From positions 310,001-374,000 of the forward strand of contig NZ_VOBI01000001.1 of the NCBI RefSeq assembly GCF_008369325.1: a stretch of 64,000 nt of DNA, in the 5' to 3' direction. Below, piece by piece: positions 44,671-54,331 of this stretch. The notes under the pieces were generated by a model. It was not told where the DNA came from. It worked only from the letters and a program-made list of their open reading frames with translations, and did no database searches. Numbering within the stretch: the stretch's first letter is position 1; each line of letters begins with the position of its first letter. The translations under genes were made by a program, and so were the position numbers. This DNA comes from Pseudomonas sp. ANT_H12B. GTDB taxonomy: Bacteria > Pseudomonadota > Gammaproteobacteria > Pseudomonadales > Pseudomonadaceae.

Positions 44671-44931
44671 ATGGACGAAGCCCTGCATATTGCCAGCCTT
44701 GTTGTACTTGCCCGGCCTGAATTGTTTGACGCCGTCAAAGCCAACCTGCGCCTTTTGGACGGTCTGGAACTGCATCATGAAAGTGCTGCCGGAAAACTGG
44801 TGGTGGTCCTTGAAGCCGTACACGAAAGTCAGATCCTTCAACGCATCGAACAGATCAACAACTTTCCGGGCGTACTCAACGCCGCGTTGATCTATCACGA
44901 ACTCCTCGAACCCGAAGGAGATATCGAATGA
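44671..44931 (+). CDS. napD: NapA maturation chaperone
   Basis: An 86-residue cytoplasmic protein of the NapD family (ferredoxin-like fold). It binds the Tat signal of NapA and helps insert the molybdenum cofactor before export. Recognised from [20 protein letters not shown] and the ending [14 protein letters not shown]. It overlaps napA by four bases, and follows napE directly without a napF gene between them. Confidence 0.9.
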   Translation: MDEALHIASLVVLARPELFDAVKANLRLLDGLELHHESAAGKLVVVLEAVHESQILQRIEQINNFPGVLNAALIYHELLEPEGDIE

Positions 44932-47432
44932 GCATGACCCGCCGACAATTCGTCAAGGCCCAGGCCGCCGCCATTGCAGCCGCCGCTGCCGGCCTGCCGA
45001 TTGTGACCGACGCCAGTAATCTGGTGACCGAAGCAGACATGGTCACCCTGGACTGGAACAAGGCGCCCTGCCGTTTTTGCGGCACCGGTTGCAGCGTGAT
45101 GGTCGCGACCAGGGACAACAAAGTGGTCGCCACCCATGGCGACGTCAAGGCAGAGGTCAATCGTGGGCTGAACTGCGTGAAGGGCTACTTTCTTTCGAAG
45201 ATCATGTACGGCGTCGATCGCCTGACCCAACCACTGTTGCGCATGAAGAACGGGCAATACGACAAGCAGGGCGAGTTCCAGCCCATCAGCTGGGAGAAAG
45301 CCTTCGACATCATGGAAGCGAAATTCAAGGAAGCCTTGAAGAGCAAAGGTCCTGAATCGGTTGGCATGTTCGGCTCCGGGCAATGGACGGTGTGGGAAGG
45401 CTATGCCGCCAACAAACTGATGAAGGCCGGTTTTCGCAGCAATAACATCGACCCCAACGCCCGCCATTGCATGGCTTCTGCGGTGATGGGCTTTATGCGC
45501 ACCTTTGGCATGGATGAGCCGATGGGTTGCTACGACGACATTGAAGCCACCGACGCCTTCGTGCTCTGGGGCTCGAACATGGCGGAGATGCACCCGGTAC
45601 TCTGGAGCCGGGTCACCGACCGCCGCCTGAGTCAGCCTCACGTAAAAGTGGCCGTGCTGTCGACCTTCGAACATCGCAGTTTCGAACTGGCCGACATCCC
45701 CATGGTGTTCAAGCCGCAAACCGACCTGATGATCCTTAACTACATTGCCAACCACATCATTGAAAGCGGCGCGGTGAACCAGGACTTCATCACTAAGCAC
45801 ACCCGATTTGCCTTGGGCGCTGACGACATCGGCTACGGCCTGCGCCCGGACGATCCAAGGGAAATGAAGGCAAAAAATGCCGCCAAGGCCAACACCTGGA
45901 CGGATATCTCCTTCGAACAATTCGCCGCTTTCGTCAAACCCTACACTCTGGAGAAAACCGCCAAGGAAACCGGCGTGACGGCTGAACGGTTAAAAAGCCT
46001 GGCCGAGTTGTATGCCGACCCCAAGCGCAAAGTCGTGTCGTTCTGGACCATGGGTTTCAACCAGCACACCCGTGGCGTTTGGGCCAACAACCTGATCTAT
46101 AACATCCACCTGCTCACGGGCAAAATCAGCGAGCCGGGCAACAGCCCTTTCTCACTGACGGGCCAACCATCGGCCTGCGGTACCGCCCGCGAAGTCGGGA
46201 CCTTTTCCCACCGGTTACCTGCCGATCTGGTCGTGACTAATCCTAAACACCGCGCCACCGCCGAAAAAATCTGGAAGCTCCCCGCCGGCACCATTCAGGA
46301 GAAGCCTGGGTTTCACGCGGTCGAACAGAGCCGCATGCTCAAGGACGGTGTGCTCAACGTTTACTGGACCCAGGCCAGCAATAACATGCACGCCGGGCCG
46401 AACATCATGCAGGAAGTGCTGCCGGGGTGGCGCAAGCCCGACAACTTCGTGATCGTCTCGGATGTCTACCCCACCGTTTCCGCCCAAGCCGCCGACCTGA
46501 TCCTGCCCAGCGCCATGTGGGTAGAAAAGGAAGGCGCCTTTGGCAATGCCGAACGGCGTACGCAATTCTGGCATCAACTGGTGACAGCGCCGGGGGACGC
46601 CAAGTCGGATTTGTGGCAGTTGGTGGAGTTTTCCAAGCGCTTCACCACCGATGAAACCTGGCCCGCCGAGTTACTGGCCAAGTCGCCTGAGCTCAAGGGC
46701 AAAACGCTGTACGAGGTGCTGTACAAGAATGGCCAGGTCGATCAGTTCCCGGCCGAGCAAATGGAAGCCGGGTACAAAAACGATGAAGCCAAAGCCTTTG
46801 GCTTCTATCTGCAAAAAGGCCTCTTCGAGGAGTACGCGCAGTTCGGTCGCGGCCACGGTCATGACCTTGCCGCCTTCGACCGCTATCACAGCGAACGGGG
46901 TCTGCGCTGGCCGGTAGTCGAGGGCAAAGAGACCCGCTGGCGTTACCGCGAAGGCCTCGATCCTTACGTGGAGAAAGGCAGCGAAGTGCAGTTTTACGGT
47001 TACCCGGACAAGAAGGCGATCATCTTCGCCCTCCCCTACGAGCCGCCGGCCGAATCCCCGGATGCCGATTTCCCGTTCTGGCTGTGCACCGGACGCGTCC
47101 TCGAACACTGGCATACCGGCACCATGACCCAACGCGTCGAGGAACTGTACAAAGCCGTGCCCGACGCGCTGGTCTACATGCACCCCGAAGATGCCAAGGC
47201 AATGGATGCGCGGCGTGGCAGTGAAGTGAAGGTGATCAGCCGGCGTGGTGAAATCCGTGCGCGCATCGAAACCCGCGGGCGTAACAAACCACCACAAGGG
47301 CTGGTATTCGTGCCGTTTTTCGATGCCAACAAACTGATCAACAAGGTCACGCTTGATGCCACTGACCCGATCTCCAAGCAGACCGACTACAAAAAATGCG
47401 CCATACGCATCGAGTTGATCAGCGTGGCCTGA
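44928..47432 (+). CDS. napA: Periplasmic nitrate reductase catalytic subunit
   Basis: An 834-residue molybdoprotein that reduces nitrate to nitrite in the periplasm. The Tat signal [18 protein letters not shown] is at the N-terminus. Cys48, 51, 55 and 83 (CRFCGTGC and LNCVKGY) bind a 4Fe-4S cluster, and Cys181 (ARHCMASAV) is the molybdenum ligand position. The C-terminal molybdopterin dinucleotide-binding domain includes [20 protein letters not shown]. Length is standard. Electrons come from NapB and NapC encoded next. Confidence 0.95.
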   Translation: MSMTRRQFVKAQAAAIAAAAAGLPIVTDASNLVTEADMVTLDWNKAPCRFCGTGCSVMVATRDNKVVATHGDVKAEVNRGLNCVKGYFLSKIMYGVDRLTQPLLRMKNGQYDKQGEFQPISWEKAFDIMEAKFKEALKSKGPESVGMFGSGQWTVWEGYAANKLMKAGFRSNNIDPNARHCMASAVMGFMRTFGMDEPMGCYDDIEATDAFVLWGSNMAEMHPVLWSRVTDRRLSQPHVKVAVLSTFEHRSFELADIPMVFKPQTDLMILNYIANHIIESGAVNQDFITKHTRFALGADDIGYGLRPDDPREMKAKNAAKANTWTDISFEQFAAFVKPYTLEKTAKETGVTAERLKSLAELYADPKRKVVSFWTMGFNQHTRGVWANNLIYNIHLLTGKISEPGNSPFSLTGQPSACGTAREVGTFSHRLPADLVVTNPKHRATAEKIWKLPAGTIQEKPGFHAVEQSRMLKDGVLNVYWTQASNNMHAGPNIMQEVLPGWRKPDNFVIVSDVYPTVSAQAADLILPSAMWVEKEGAFGNAERRTQFWHQLVTAPGDAKSDLWQLVEFSKRFTTDETWPAELLAKSPELKGKTLYEVLYKNGQVDQFPAEQMEAGYKNDEAKAFGFYLQKGLFEEYAQFGRGHGHDLAAFDRYHSERGLRWPVVEGKETRWRYREGLDPYVEKGSEVQFYGYPDKKAIIFALPYEPPAESPDADFPFWLCTGRVLEHWHTGTMTQRVEELYKAVPDALVYMHPEDAKAMDARRGSEVKVISRRGEIRARIETRGRNKPPQGLVFVPFFDANKLINKVTLDATDPISKQTDYKKCAIRIELISVA

Positions 47433-47443
47433 GGAGAACCGTC

Positions 47444-47929
47444 ATGCCTTTGCGAATCCTGCCGTTGCTCTTGCTCGCTGCCATTGGCGTGGTGATCGCT
47501 GCAGAAGTCGATTACCCACTCGATGCGTCAGGGCCGGACGGACGCCGGCCCGGCGGTACCTTGACCCAGAGCATTCCGGCTCCGCCCATTGCCAACGAAG
47601 AAAACAAAGACCTCAAGCGCGAACGCAATTACCCGGACCAACCGCCGACCATCCCCCATACCATCGTCGGCTACCAGGTCGACAAGTACGGTAACAAATG
47701 CCTCTCTTGCCACAGCCGTGCCAATAGCGCACAAACCCAGGCCACGGCGATCAGCATCACTCACTACATGGACCGCGACGGCCAGGCCCTGGCGGCGGTA
47801 TCACCGCGTCGGTACTTCTGTAACCAATGCCACGTGCCACAAACAGAAGTGCTGCCGCTGGTGGGCAATACGTTCGAGACCATCGACAAAATACTGCAAG
47901 ACGACGCCAACGCTGAGCAGAAACCCTGA
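47444..47929 (+). CDS. napB: Periplasmic nitrate reductase di-haem cytochrome c
   Basis: A 161-residue exported protein, signal peptide MPLRILPLLLLAAIGVVIAA, with two haem c motifs CLSCH and CNQCH. The region before the first motif (PPTIPHTIVGYQVDKYGNK) is typical of NapB. It transfers electrons from NapC to NapA. The start at 47444 follows GAGGAGA, 12 bases after the napA stop. Confidence 0.94.
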   Translation: MPLRILPLLLLAAIGVVIAAEVDYPLDASGPDGRRPGGTLTQSIPAPPIANEENKDLKRERNYPDQPPTIPHTIVGYQVDKYGNKCLSCHSRANSAQTQATAISITHYMDRDGQALAAVSPRRYFCNQCHVPQTEVLPLVGNTFETIDKILQDDANAEQKP

Positions 47930-47938
47930 GGAGGCAAC

Positions 47939-48535
47939 ATGAAAGCGCTGTTCGCCCTGCTTAAGGAATACTGGGGCATCCTGCGTCGGCCGAGCATCTA
48001 CTACAGCCTGGGCTTTCTGACGTTGGGGGGCTTCATCGCCGGGATCATTTTCTGGGGCGGTTTCAACACGGCGCTCGAGCTGAGCAATACCGAGAAGTTC
48101 TGCGTTTCGTGTCATGAAATGCGTGACAACGTATTCGTCGAATTGAAGGACACGATTCACTACAGCAACCGTTCCGGTGTGCGCGCCAGTTGCCCGGACT
48201 GCCATGTGCCCCACGAATGGACCCACAAGATCGCGCGCAAGATGCAGGCATCGAAGGAAGTCTGGGGCAAGATCTTCGGCACCATCGAGACCCGCGACAA
48301 ATTCCTCAACCTGCGCCGCGAACTGGCCGAACATGAGTGGGCCAGACTGAAGGCCAACGACTCTCGCGAATGCCGCAACTGCCACAACTTCCAGTTCATG
48401 GACTTCACCCGCCAGAGCAAGCGTGCTTCTGCCATGCACTCCACGTCCCTGGCCAACGGTGAAGCCACCTGCATCGACTGTCACAAAGGCATTGCGCACA
48501 AGCTGCCCGACATGAGCGGGGTCAAGGGTTGGTAG
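47939..48535 (+). CDS. napC: Membrane-anchored tetrahaem cytochrome c of the NapC/NirT family
   Basis: A 198-residue quinol dehydrogenase with one N-terminal helix ([20 protein letters not shown]) and four haem c motifs: CVSCH, CPDCH, CRNCH and CIDCH. It takes electrons from the quinol pool and passes them to NapB. The gene closes the nap operon and is followed by about 50 bp and the convergent diguanylate cyclase gene. Confidence 0.94.
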   Translation: MKALFALLKEYWGILRRPSIYYSLGFLTLGGFIAGIIFWGGFNTALELSNTEKFCVSCHEMRDNVFVELKDTIHYSNRSGVRASCPDCHVPHEWTHKIARKMQASKEVWGKIFGTIETRDKFLNLRRELAEHEWARLKANDSRECRNCHNFQFMDFTRQSKRASAMHSTSLANGEATCIDCHKGIAHKLPDMSGVKGW

Positions 48536-48584
48536 CAGAGGTCGTTCAATGTTTGCTGGCGAGAGGGGAACCGAACGCTAGCGT

Positions 48585-50219
48585 CTAAAGCTTGTAGGTC
48601 ACAAACCGGCCGCGCCCGGTATTCTTCGCTTGGTACATGACTCGGTCGGCGGCCAGCAAAAGCGTATCGGCAGGACTCTGCCCGTTACCTAACGCTATAC
48701 CAATCGAAACACCCACCATGCACACCGTGCCGGAGATAAAAAAGGGCGCCCGCAGAGCGTCTATGCATTGAGTCGCCACGCTGCTCAAGGTCTCTTCGGC
48801 ATTGGCCCCAAGGTCACTCAGCAGCACAACAAACTCATCCCCGCCAATGCGCGCCAGGGTATCGCTCTCTCGGACGACCGTGGAAAAACGCCGCGCGACC
48901 TGACGCAGCACCTCGTCACCAGCCTCATGCCCAAGGGAATCGTTGATGTGTTTGAAACCATCAAGGTCCATAAACAACAAGCCCACCTGCGACTCTCTTC
49001 GTTGTGCCAGGGCCAATACTTGGCGCAGTTGGCCAGTGAGATGATGGCGGTTAGACAAGCCCGTCAGCGTATCGTGATGAGCAATTTTTTTAAGCTCATC
49101 CTGCTTGTCATTCAACTTGACCAACAATCGATTGAACGCCGAAATCAAATGACCGACTTCATCGTTGCGAACAACCGGTAAGGGCGCGAGTGGCGTCTCA
49201 TCTCGCGTCATGCGGTCAGCCTGTTCGGCGGCACGAAACAGATGACGAAAGACAAAGTACAGCCCGATGGAGGCGAACGTGGCAAAAAACAAAATAGATA
49301 ACACCGCCCCCCGGATCAACAAACGCTGGGTTCGATCCACCGTTGCAAACGCCTCGCGGGTCGGCAAACGGGCCACGATGAACCAGCCAGTGCTGGGAAC
49401 AGAGGCCATTGCCGCAACCACCTCGACACCTTTGGAATCAACCGTCAGCCCTGCCCCGCGAAATCCGGCCATGGCCCGATCATGAAGTGCATTGACGCCT
49501 GGAGGTGGCGTAGGCTTGAGTGCCAAACCCAGCGGCGAGGGTTCGACCAACAACTTACTGGCCGGAAAAACCAGCAGGAAGCCGCCTTCGGCATCACCTG
49601 CGCGACTTTGCAGTAACGAATAAAGAACCCCTGAAGTATCGAGCGCGACGACGCCAACCAGCACAGCCTGGACCTCTCCGACGGCATTCTTTATGGGAAC
49701 AGACATGGGCAGGATTGGCGTTTTGGTTGTACTGCCCACCATCGGTTGACCGACGAATGAACGCCCGGCCAGGCTCGCTTGAATGTAATCACGCTCGGCG
49801 TAATCGGTCGCCGCCCGCGTCGACGGATCGGGATAGTGGGTGAGTAAACGCCCATGAGTGTTCACGATAAATAAATCTGTCGTGAACAACGTCTGGTACT
49901 CGTAATGCTCTTTCAGCCACACCTGCAGCTGCTCAGGCTTAGTCAGCAGGCCCATCGGGACGGCTGCGGCAAGGTGCTCCAGCAAACGCTGGCGCTGAAC
50001 AATCTTGTTATCGATATCGTGTGCGACATACGTCGCCAACGCTGACTGCTGGCCTTCCACGACGGCGCTCAAATCTTCACGCAGAAAGTTGGTTAATACG
50101 TAATAGCGCACCAAAACCCCAAAAATCACCATGCACAGCGCCAGTAACAGCAGTCGCGTCACAATGCTGTTGCCGATGCGGGAGAGACTCAGGGAGGTGT
50201 GATGTGTTTTTGGCATCAC
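48585..50219 (-). CDS. Membrane sensor diguanylate cyclase (dCACHE-HAMP-GGDEF)
   Basis: A 544-residue inner-membrane protein. The N-terminal helix LLLLALCMVIFGVLVRYYVL is followed by a large periplasmic dCACHE-like sensor (about residues 45-290), a second helix (AVLSILFFATFASIGLYFVF), a HAMP segment and a GGDEF domain. The active motif GGDEF is at about 459-463, with an inhibitory-site RESD five residues before it (RxxD). It probably makes cyclic di-GMP in response to a periplasmic ligand. No EAL domain. It stands alone, convergent with nap; a link to the exopolysaccharide locus 5 kb away is possible but unproven. Confidence 0.92.
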   Translation of the reverse strand: MMPKTHHTSLSLSRIGNSIVTRLLLLALCMVIFGVLVRYYVLTNFLREDLSAVVEGQQSALATYVAHDIDNKIVQRQRLLEHLAAAVPMGLLTKPEQLQVWLKEHYEYQTLFTTDLFIVNTHGRLLTHYPDPSTRAATDYAERDYIQASLAGRSFVGQPMVGSTTKTPILPMSVPIKNAVGEVQAVLVGVVALDTSGVLYSLLQSRAGDAEGGFLLVFPASKLLVEPSPLGLALKPTPPPGVNALHDRAMAGFRGAGLTVDSKGVEVVAAMASVPSTGWFIVARLPTREAFATVDRTQRLLIRGAVLSILFFATFASIGLYFVFRHLFRAAEQADRMTRDETPLAPLPVVRNDEVGHLISAFNRLLVKLNDKQDELKKIAHHDTLTGLSNRHHLTGQLRQVLALAQRRESQVGLLFMDLDGFKHINDSLGHEAGDEVLRQVARRFSTVVRESDTLARIGGDEFVVLLSDLGANAEETLSSVATQCIDALRAPFFISGTVCMVGVSIGIALGNGQSPADTLLLAADRVMYQAKNTGRGRFVTYKL

Positions 50220-50398
50220 GCGAGTGTATCCGAGCGCGCTGGGCTTTGGGCTGATTTCCGGTAGCGACGTTTGCGCCGAAAACAGGCCGATGTATTTGGG
50301 GCCAACAACGCAGACTTTAAAACGATGCCTGCGTTTTACACCGCCTGGGACGTCAGCTGCCGTTTTTGGCCGAAAGCGCCCCCATCACCGCCCCCCCA

Positions 50399-50947
50399 TC
50401 AGAAGTTAGCCGGTGTGTTAGCACTAATAATCTCCGCCTCATCCGCCCCAATATTGCGAAACCGATGCGGCAACGTCGTCGGAAAGTAATACCCATCCCC
50501 AGCATTCAACACACTAATCTGCCCATCCACCGTCAACTCAACCGTCCCCCGCGTAACCAGCCCACACTCCTCCCCTTCCGAATGCACAATCGGCTCTTCC
50601 CCCGAGCTCGCCCCAGGCGCGTATTGCTCGCGTAACAAGCGCATCTGCCGACTCGGCACCGAAGCGCCAATCAGCAGCAGCCGTAGCCCATGACGCCCGA
50701 GATCCGGCTGTTCATTGGCACGGAATACGTATTGGTGCTCGCGCGGCGGCTGGTCGAAGGTGAAGAAGTCCGCCAAGGACATGGGGATGCCTTCGAGCAG
50801 TTTTTTCAGGGAGCTGACGGAGGGACTGACGCGATTTTGTTCGATCAGGGAGATGGTGGCATTGGTGACGCCGCTACGCCGGGCCAGCTCACGCTGGGAG
50901 AGTTTGTAGCTTTCGCGTACTAATTTGAGTCGTGAGCCCGTGTCCAT
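50399..50947 (-). CDS. puuR: XRE-cupin regulator (PuuR-type)
   Basis: A 182-residue regulator. The N-terminal XRE helix-turn-helix has YKLSQRELARRSGVTNATIS and LIEQNRVSPSVSSLKKLLEG. The C-terminal cupin (SEGEECGLVTRGTVELTVDG and LNAGDGYYFPTTLPHRFRNI) binds a small ligand. E. coli PuuR, which has this layout, represses the putrescine operon. The genes just upstream on the same strand and beyond are puuB, puuC, puuA and puuD, so this is its probable target set. It is separated from puuB by a 360-bp gap containing a REP copy. Confidence 0.85.
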   Translation of the reverse strand: MDTGSRLKLVRESYKLSQRELARRSGVTNATISLIEQNRVSPSVSSLKKLLEGIPMSLADFFTFDQPPREHQYVFRANEQPDLGRHGLRLLLIGASVPSRQMRLLREQYAPGASSGEEPIVHSEGEECGLVTRGTVELTVDGQISVLNAGDGYYFPTTLPHRFRNIGADEAEIISANTPANF

Positions 50948-51202
50948 GACAGCCTTATGCGAAGAATACTTAAGGGTTATGGGGGTGGATGGCGGGCGAC
51001 TTTTGGCCGCGAAAGTACCGCTTCCCTGTCCCGGAAATGTGAAAGGCGGGTATTAAATCACGTTTGGTGGTGTTGCTCAGCAGGTTCGATGGGTGGGTGG
51101 GTGAAAAGGTTGTTTCACCCTGAAGTCGGGTGGTTCGGCTGTGCAAAATATAGATGCGATTGCTGGGTGTCAGGTGAAATTGATAGCGACTGATATGGCC
51201 TC

Positions 51203-51230
51203 ATCGCGAGCAGGCTCGCCCTCACAGGTA
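51203..51230. repeat. REP element
   Basis: A single REP copy, with the core GCGAGCAGGCTCGCCCTCACA, in the 359-bp gap between the puuR and puuB genes. The rest of the gap, about 50948-51200, shows no gene and no clear structure. Confidence 0.7.
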
Positions 51231-51306
51231 TTGTGGCTTCCAGAGATTGATTACTGGGCCTCAGAACCGGCGGTACCTTTTGGGGGTGGCCGCCGGTTGG
51301 GTTCAG

Positions 51307-52593
51307 TTAGATGCCGAAACGGTCACGCAGTGCGTAGTACGCGGCGCCCATGGCGGTGAGTGGGGCCTGGAAGGTGCGGCCGCCGATCATGGGCATGTGT
51401 GGGAGCGAGGCGAAAGCATCGAAGCGTTCGGCGTCGCCGCGGATCATTTCCGAGATGAGTTTGCCGGCCAGGTGCGAGCAGGTGACGCCGTGGCCGCTGT
51501 AGCCTTGCATGTAGTAGGCGTTTTTTTCGATGCGGCCGAATTGCGGCATGCGGGACATGGTCAGCAGGAAGTTGCCGGTCCAGCGGTAGTCGATTTTCAC
51601 GTCCTTCAGTTGCGGGAAGGTCTTGAGGATTTTCGGTTTGATCAGTTGCTCGATGTCGTCCGGTTCGCGGGCGCCGTAGACCACGCCGCCGCCGTACAGC
51701 AAGCGGTTGTCGGCGGTGAGGCGGTAGTAGTCGAGCAGGTAATTGCAGTCTTCAACGCAGTAGTTGTTTTTGATCAGGCTGCGCGCAACCTTCTCCGACA
51801 ACGGCTCGGTTACGACAATTTGCGAACCACACGGCATGCTTTTACGCGTGACGCGGTTGTCGAGGTCTTGCGGCAGGTAGGCGTTGCCGGCGATCAGCAG
51901 GTACTTGGCGCGGACCACGCCTTTGGCGGTGCGCACGGTGATCGGTTCGCCGTAGGTGATTTCCACTGCGGCGGATTGTTCGTAGATTTTGCCGCCCAGG
52001 CCGATGATGGCCGAGGCTTCGCCGAGGGCCAGGTTCAGCGGGTGGATGTGGCCGCCCTGCATGTCCAGCAGGCCGCCGACGTAGTTGTCGCAACCCACTT
52101 CGCGCTTGATGTCAGCCGCGTCGAGCATTTTCAGGTTTTTGTTGCCGTAACGTTCCCAGCTGCTTTTCTGCTCGGCCAGGCCTTTGAGTTGCTTTTTGTT
52201 CAGCGCGGCGAAGAGGCCGCCCGGCTTGTAGTCGCACTGGATGTCGTAGTGTTGTATGCGCTGACGGATGATGTCGGCGCCTTCGAAAATCATGCTGCCG
52301 AGGACTTCGGCAGTCTTGTCGCCGTAGCGTTCTTCGATGACATCGACGTCGCGGCTATAGGAGTTGACCAGTTGGCCGCCGTTGCGACCGCTGGCGCCGA
52401 AACCGACTTTGGCGGCTTCGAGCACGGTCACGCTGTAGCCCGCTTCGGCGAGGAACAGCGCCGAGGACAAACCGGTGTAGCCGGCGCCGATCACGCAGAC
52501 GTCGCAGTCCACCGCTTGTTCCAGCACTGGGAAGTCGCCGGTGAAGTTGCGGGTGGCGGCGTAGTAGCTGTTTACATGTGTTGTTTGTTTCAT
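51307..52593 (-). CDS. puuB: Gamma-glutamylputrescine oxidoreductase
   Basis: A 428-residue FAD-dependent DAO-family oxidase. The dinucleotide motif is CVIGAGYTGLSSALFLAEAG near residues 33-52, with SGRNGGQLVNSYS close after it, and the C-terminal FAD loop YMQGYSGHGVTCSHLAGK. Members of this branch (PuuB/OrdL) oxidise gamma-glutamylputrescine to the aldehyde. GGAG precedes the ATG. It is followed, 53 bp away on its upstream side, by the puuC gene, in one transcript with puuA. Confidence 0.88.
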   Translation of the reverse strand: MKQTTHVNSYYAATRNFTGDFPVLEQAVDCDVCVIGAGYTGLSSALFLAEAGYSVTVLEAAKVGFGASGRNGGQLVNSYSRDVDVIEERYGDKTAEVLGSMIFEGADIIRQRIQHYDIQCDYKPGGLFAALNKKQLKGLAEQKSSWERYGNKNLKMLDAADIKREVGCDNYVGGLLDMQGGHIHPLNLALGEASAIIGLGGKIYEQSAAVEITYGEPITVRTAKGVVRAKYLLIAGNAYLPQDLDNRVTRKSMPCGSQIVVTEPLSEKVARSLIKNNYCVEDCNYLLDYYRLTADNRLLYGGGVVYGAREPDDIEQLIKPKILKTFPQLKDVKIDYRWTGNFLLTMSRMPQFGRIEKNAYYMQGYSGHGVTCSHLAGKLISEMIRGDAERFDAFASLPHMPMIGGRTFQAPLTAMGAAYYALRDRFGI

Positions 52594-52645
52594 ACGTTTC
52601 TCCGATGGCCGCCGATACGATTCGGCAGCCGCCGCTGTAGAGGTG

Positions 52646-54136
52646 TTAGAGCTTGATCCAGGTCGCTTTGAGTTCGGTGTATTTGTCGAACGCGTGCAGC
52701 GATTTATCCCGACCGTTACCCGACTGCTTGTACCCGCCGAACGGCGCGGTCATGTCGCCGCCGTCGTACTGGTTGACCCAGACGCTGCCGGCGCGCAAAC
52801 CGCGCGCGAAGGTGTGGGCCTTGCTCAGGTTGCTGGTCCAGACGCCTGCGGCCAGGCCGAAGATGCTGTCGTTGGCGATCGCCAGCGCTTCATCGAAGGT
52901 GTCGAAGGTGATCAGCGACAGCACCGGGCCGAAGATTTCTTCCCGGGCGATGGTCATGGCGTTGGTCACGCCGTCGAAAATCGCCGGTTCCACGTACAGG
53001 CCGCCGGTGGCTTCAAGGGTGCGGCTGCCGCCGGCGATCAGTTGCGCGCCCTGGTCTTTGCCGACCTGGATGTAGCGCAACACGTTGTCCAGTTGACGCT
53101 GATCAACGACCGCGCCGACGGTGGTTTCTGGATCGAGGGCATGCCCCGGTTTCCAGGCTTGCAGCGCTTCCACCAGCAGTGGAATGAACTGCTCGCGAAT
53201 CGAACGTTCCACCAGCAAACGTGAGCCGGCGGTGCAGACTTCGCCCTGGTTGAAGGCAATCGCACCCGCCGCCGCTTGGGCTGCCGCGCGCAAATCCGGC
53301 GCGTCGGCGAACACCACGTTCGGGCTCTTGCCCCCTGCTTCGAGCCAAACGCGTTTCATGTTGCTTTGGCCGGAATAGATCAGCAATTGCTTGGCAATCG
53401 CGGTCGAACCGGTGAAGGCCAGCACGTCGACGTCCATGTGCAACGCCAGCGCCTTGCCGACGGTGTGACCGTAGCCTGGCAGGACGTTGAACACTCCTTT
53501 GGGGATGCCCGCTTCCAGCGCCAGTTGGGCGATGCGAATCGCGGTCAGTGGCGACTTTTCCGAAGGCTTGAGGATGAACGAGTTACCCGCCGCCAGGGCC
53601 GGGGCGAACTTCCAGCTGGCCATGATCAGCGGGAAGTTCCACGGCACGATGGCGGCGACTACACCGGCAGGTTCGCGGGTGATGAGGCCGAGTTGGTCGT
53701 GCGGTGTGGCGGCGACTTCGTCGTAGATCTTGTCGATGGCTTCGGCGCTCCAGCGGACCGCGTTGGCGGTTGCCGGGATGTCTATGTTCATCGAGTCGTT
53801 GATCGGCTTGCCCATGTCGAGGGTTTCGAGCAGGGCGAGTTCTTCCTGGTTGGCCAGGATGAGATCGGCGAAGCGAATCAGGATGCGCTTGCGCTCGGCA
53901 GGGGCGAGATTGGCCCAGATGCCGGAGTCGAAGGTGCGGCGTGCGACGGCGACCGCCGCATTGGCGTCGGCTTCGTCGGTGCTGGCGACGTTGGCCAGGA
54001 AGCGGCCGTCGACCGGGCTCATGCATTCAAAGGTGTCGCCGCTGAGTGCCGGGCAGTATTGACCGTCGATGAATGCGCGGTCTTCGATTGTTAGGGACTG
54101 GAAGCGTTGTTCCCAGTCGCTGCGAGTGTTTGTCAT
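52646..54136 (-). CDS. puuC: Gamma-glutamyl-aminobutyraldehyde dehydrogenase (aldehyde dehydrogenase family)
   Basis: A 496-residue NAD(P)-dependent aldehyde dehydrogenase. The NAD site GSTAIAKQLL, the catalytic Glu block LEAGGKSPNVVFADA (near residue 267) and the catalytic Cys at about 301 in FNQGEVCTAGSRLLV are complete. It also has the standard C-terminus with PFGGYKQSGNGRDKSLHAFD. It would oxidise the aldehyde from PuuB. The same enzyme is often annotated kauB in Pseudomonas, where broad aminoaldehydes are accepted. Both neighbours support the puu role. Confidence 0.87.
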   Translation of the reverse strand: MTNTRSDWEQRFQSLTIEDRAFIDGQYCPALSGDTFECMSPVDGRFLANVASTDEADANAAVAVARRTFDSGIWANLAPAERKRILIRFADLILANQEELALLETLDMGKPINDSMNIDIPATANAVRWSAEAIDKIYDEVAATPHDQLGLITREPAGVVAAIVPWNFPLIMASWKFAPALAAGNSFILKPSEKSPLTAIRIAQLALEAGIPKGVFNVLPGYGHTVGKALALHMDVDVLAFTGSTAIAKQLLIYSGQSNMKRVWLEAGGKSPNVVFADAPDLRAAAQAAAGAIAFNQGEVCTAGSRLLVERSIREQFIPLLVEALQAWKPGHALDPETTVGAVVDQRQLDNVLRYIQVGKDQGAQLIAGGSRTLEATGGLYVEPAIFDGVTNAMTIAREEIFGPVLSLITFDTFDEALAIANDSIFGLAAGVWTSNLSKAHTFARGLRAGSVWVNQYDGGDMTAPFGGYKQSGNGRDKSLHAFDKYTELKATWIKL

Positions 54137-54196
54137 GGTTGTGACTCGACGCAGAGGAATAGTTGATCGTCAGTTAAAACTTGAAATGCAATCCCC

Positions 54197-54286
54197 TGTG
54201 GGAGCGAGCCTGCTCGCGATAGCGGTGTGTCAGGCGACATCAATGCTGACTGATCCATCGCTATCGCGAGCAGGCTCGCTCCCACA
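54197..54286. repeat. REPIN: inverted REP pair (first of two near-identical copies)
   Basis: Two 28-bp arms (54197-54224 and 54259-54286) form a perfect inverted repeat of the REP core GGGAGCGAGCCTGCTCGCGA. The interior reads TGTGTCAGGCGACATCAATG and then CTGACTGATCCA. It lies in the gap between puuC and puuA, so both arms are transcribed and could form a hairpin within the mRNA. The element at 56927-57016 has almost the same arms and interior. Confidence 0.9.
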
Positions 54287-54331
54287 ATTGATCGGTGGTG
54301 TCTGCAGAGAATGCGTACACCACTTGGCCCA

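Noticed and set aside
51247..54094. Forward frames of 469 and 272 codons opposite puuB and puuC.
   Set aside because: Mirror frames of two well-supported genes.
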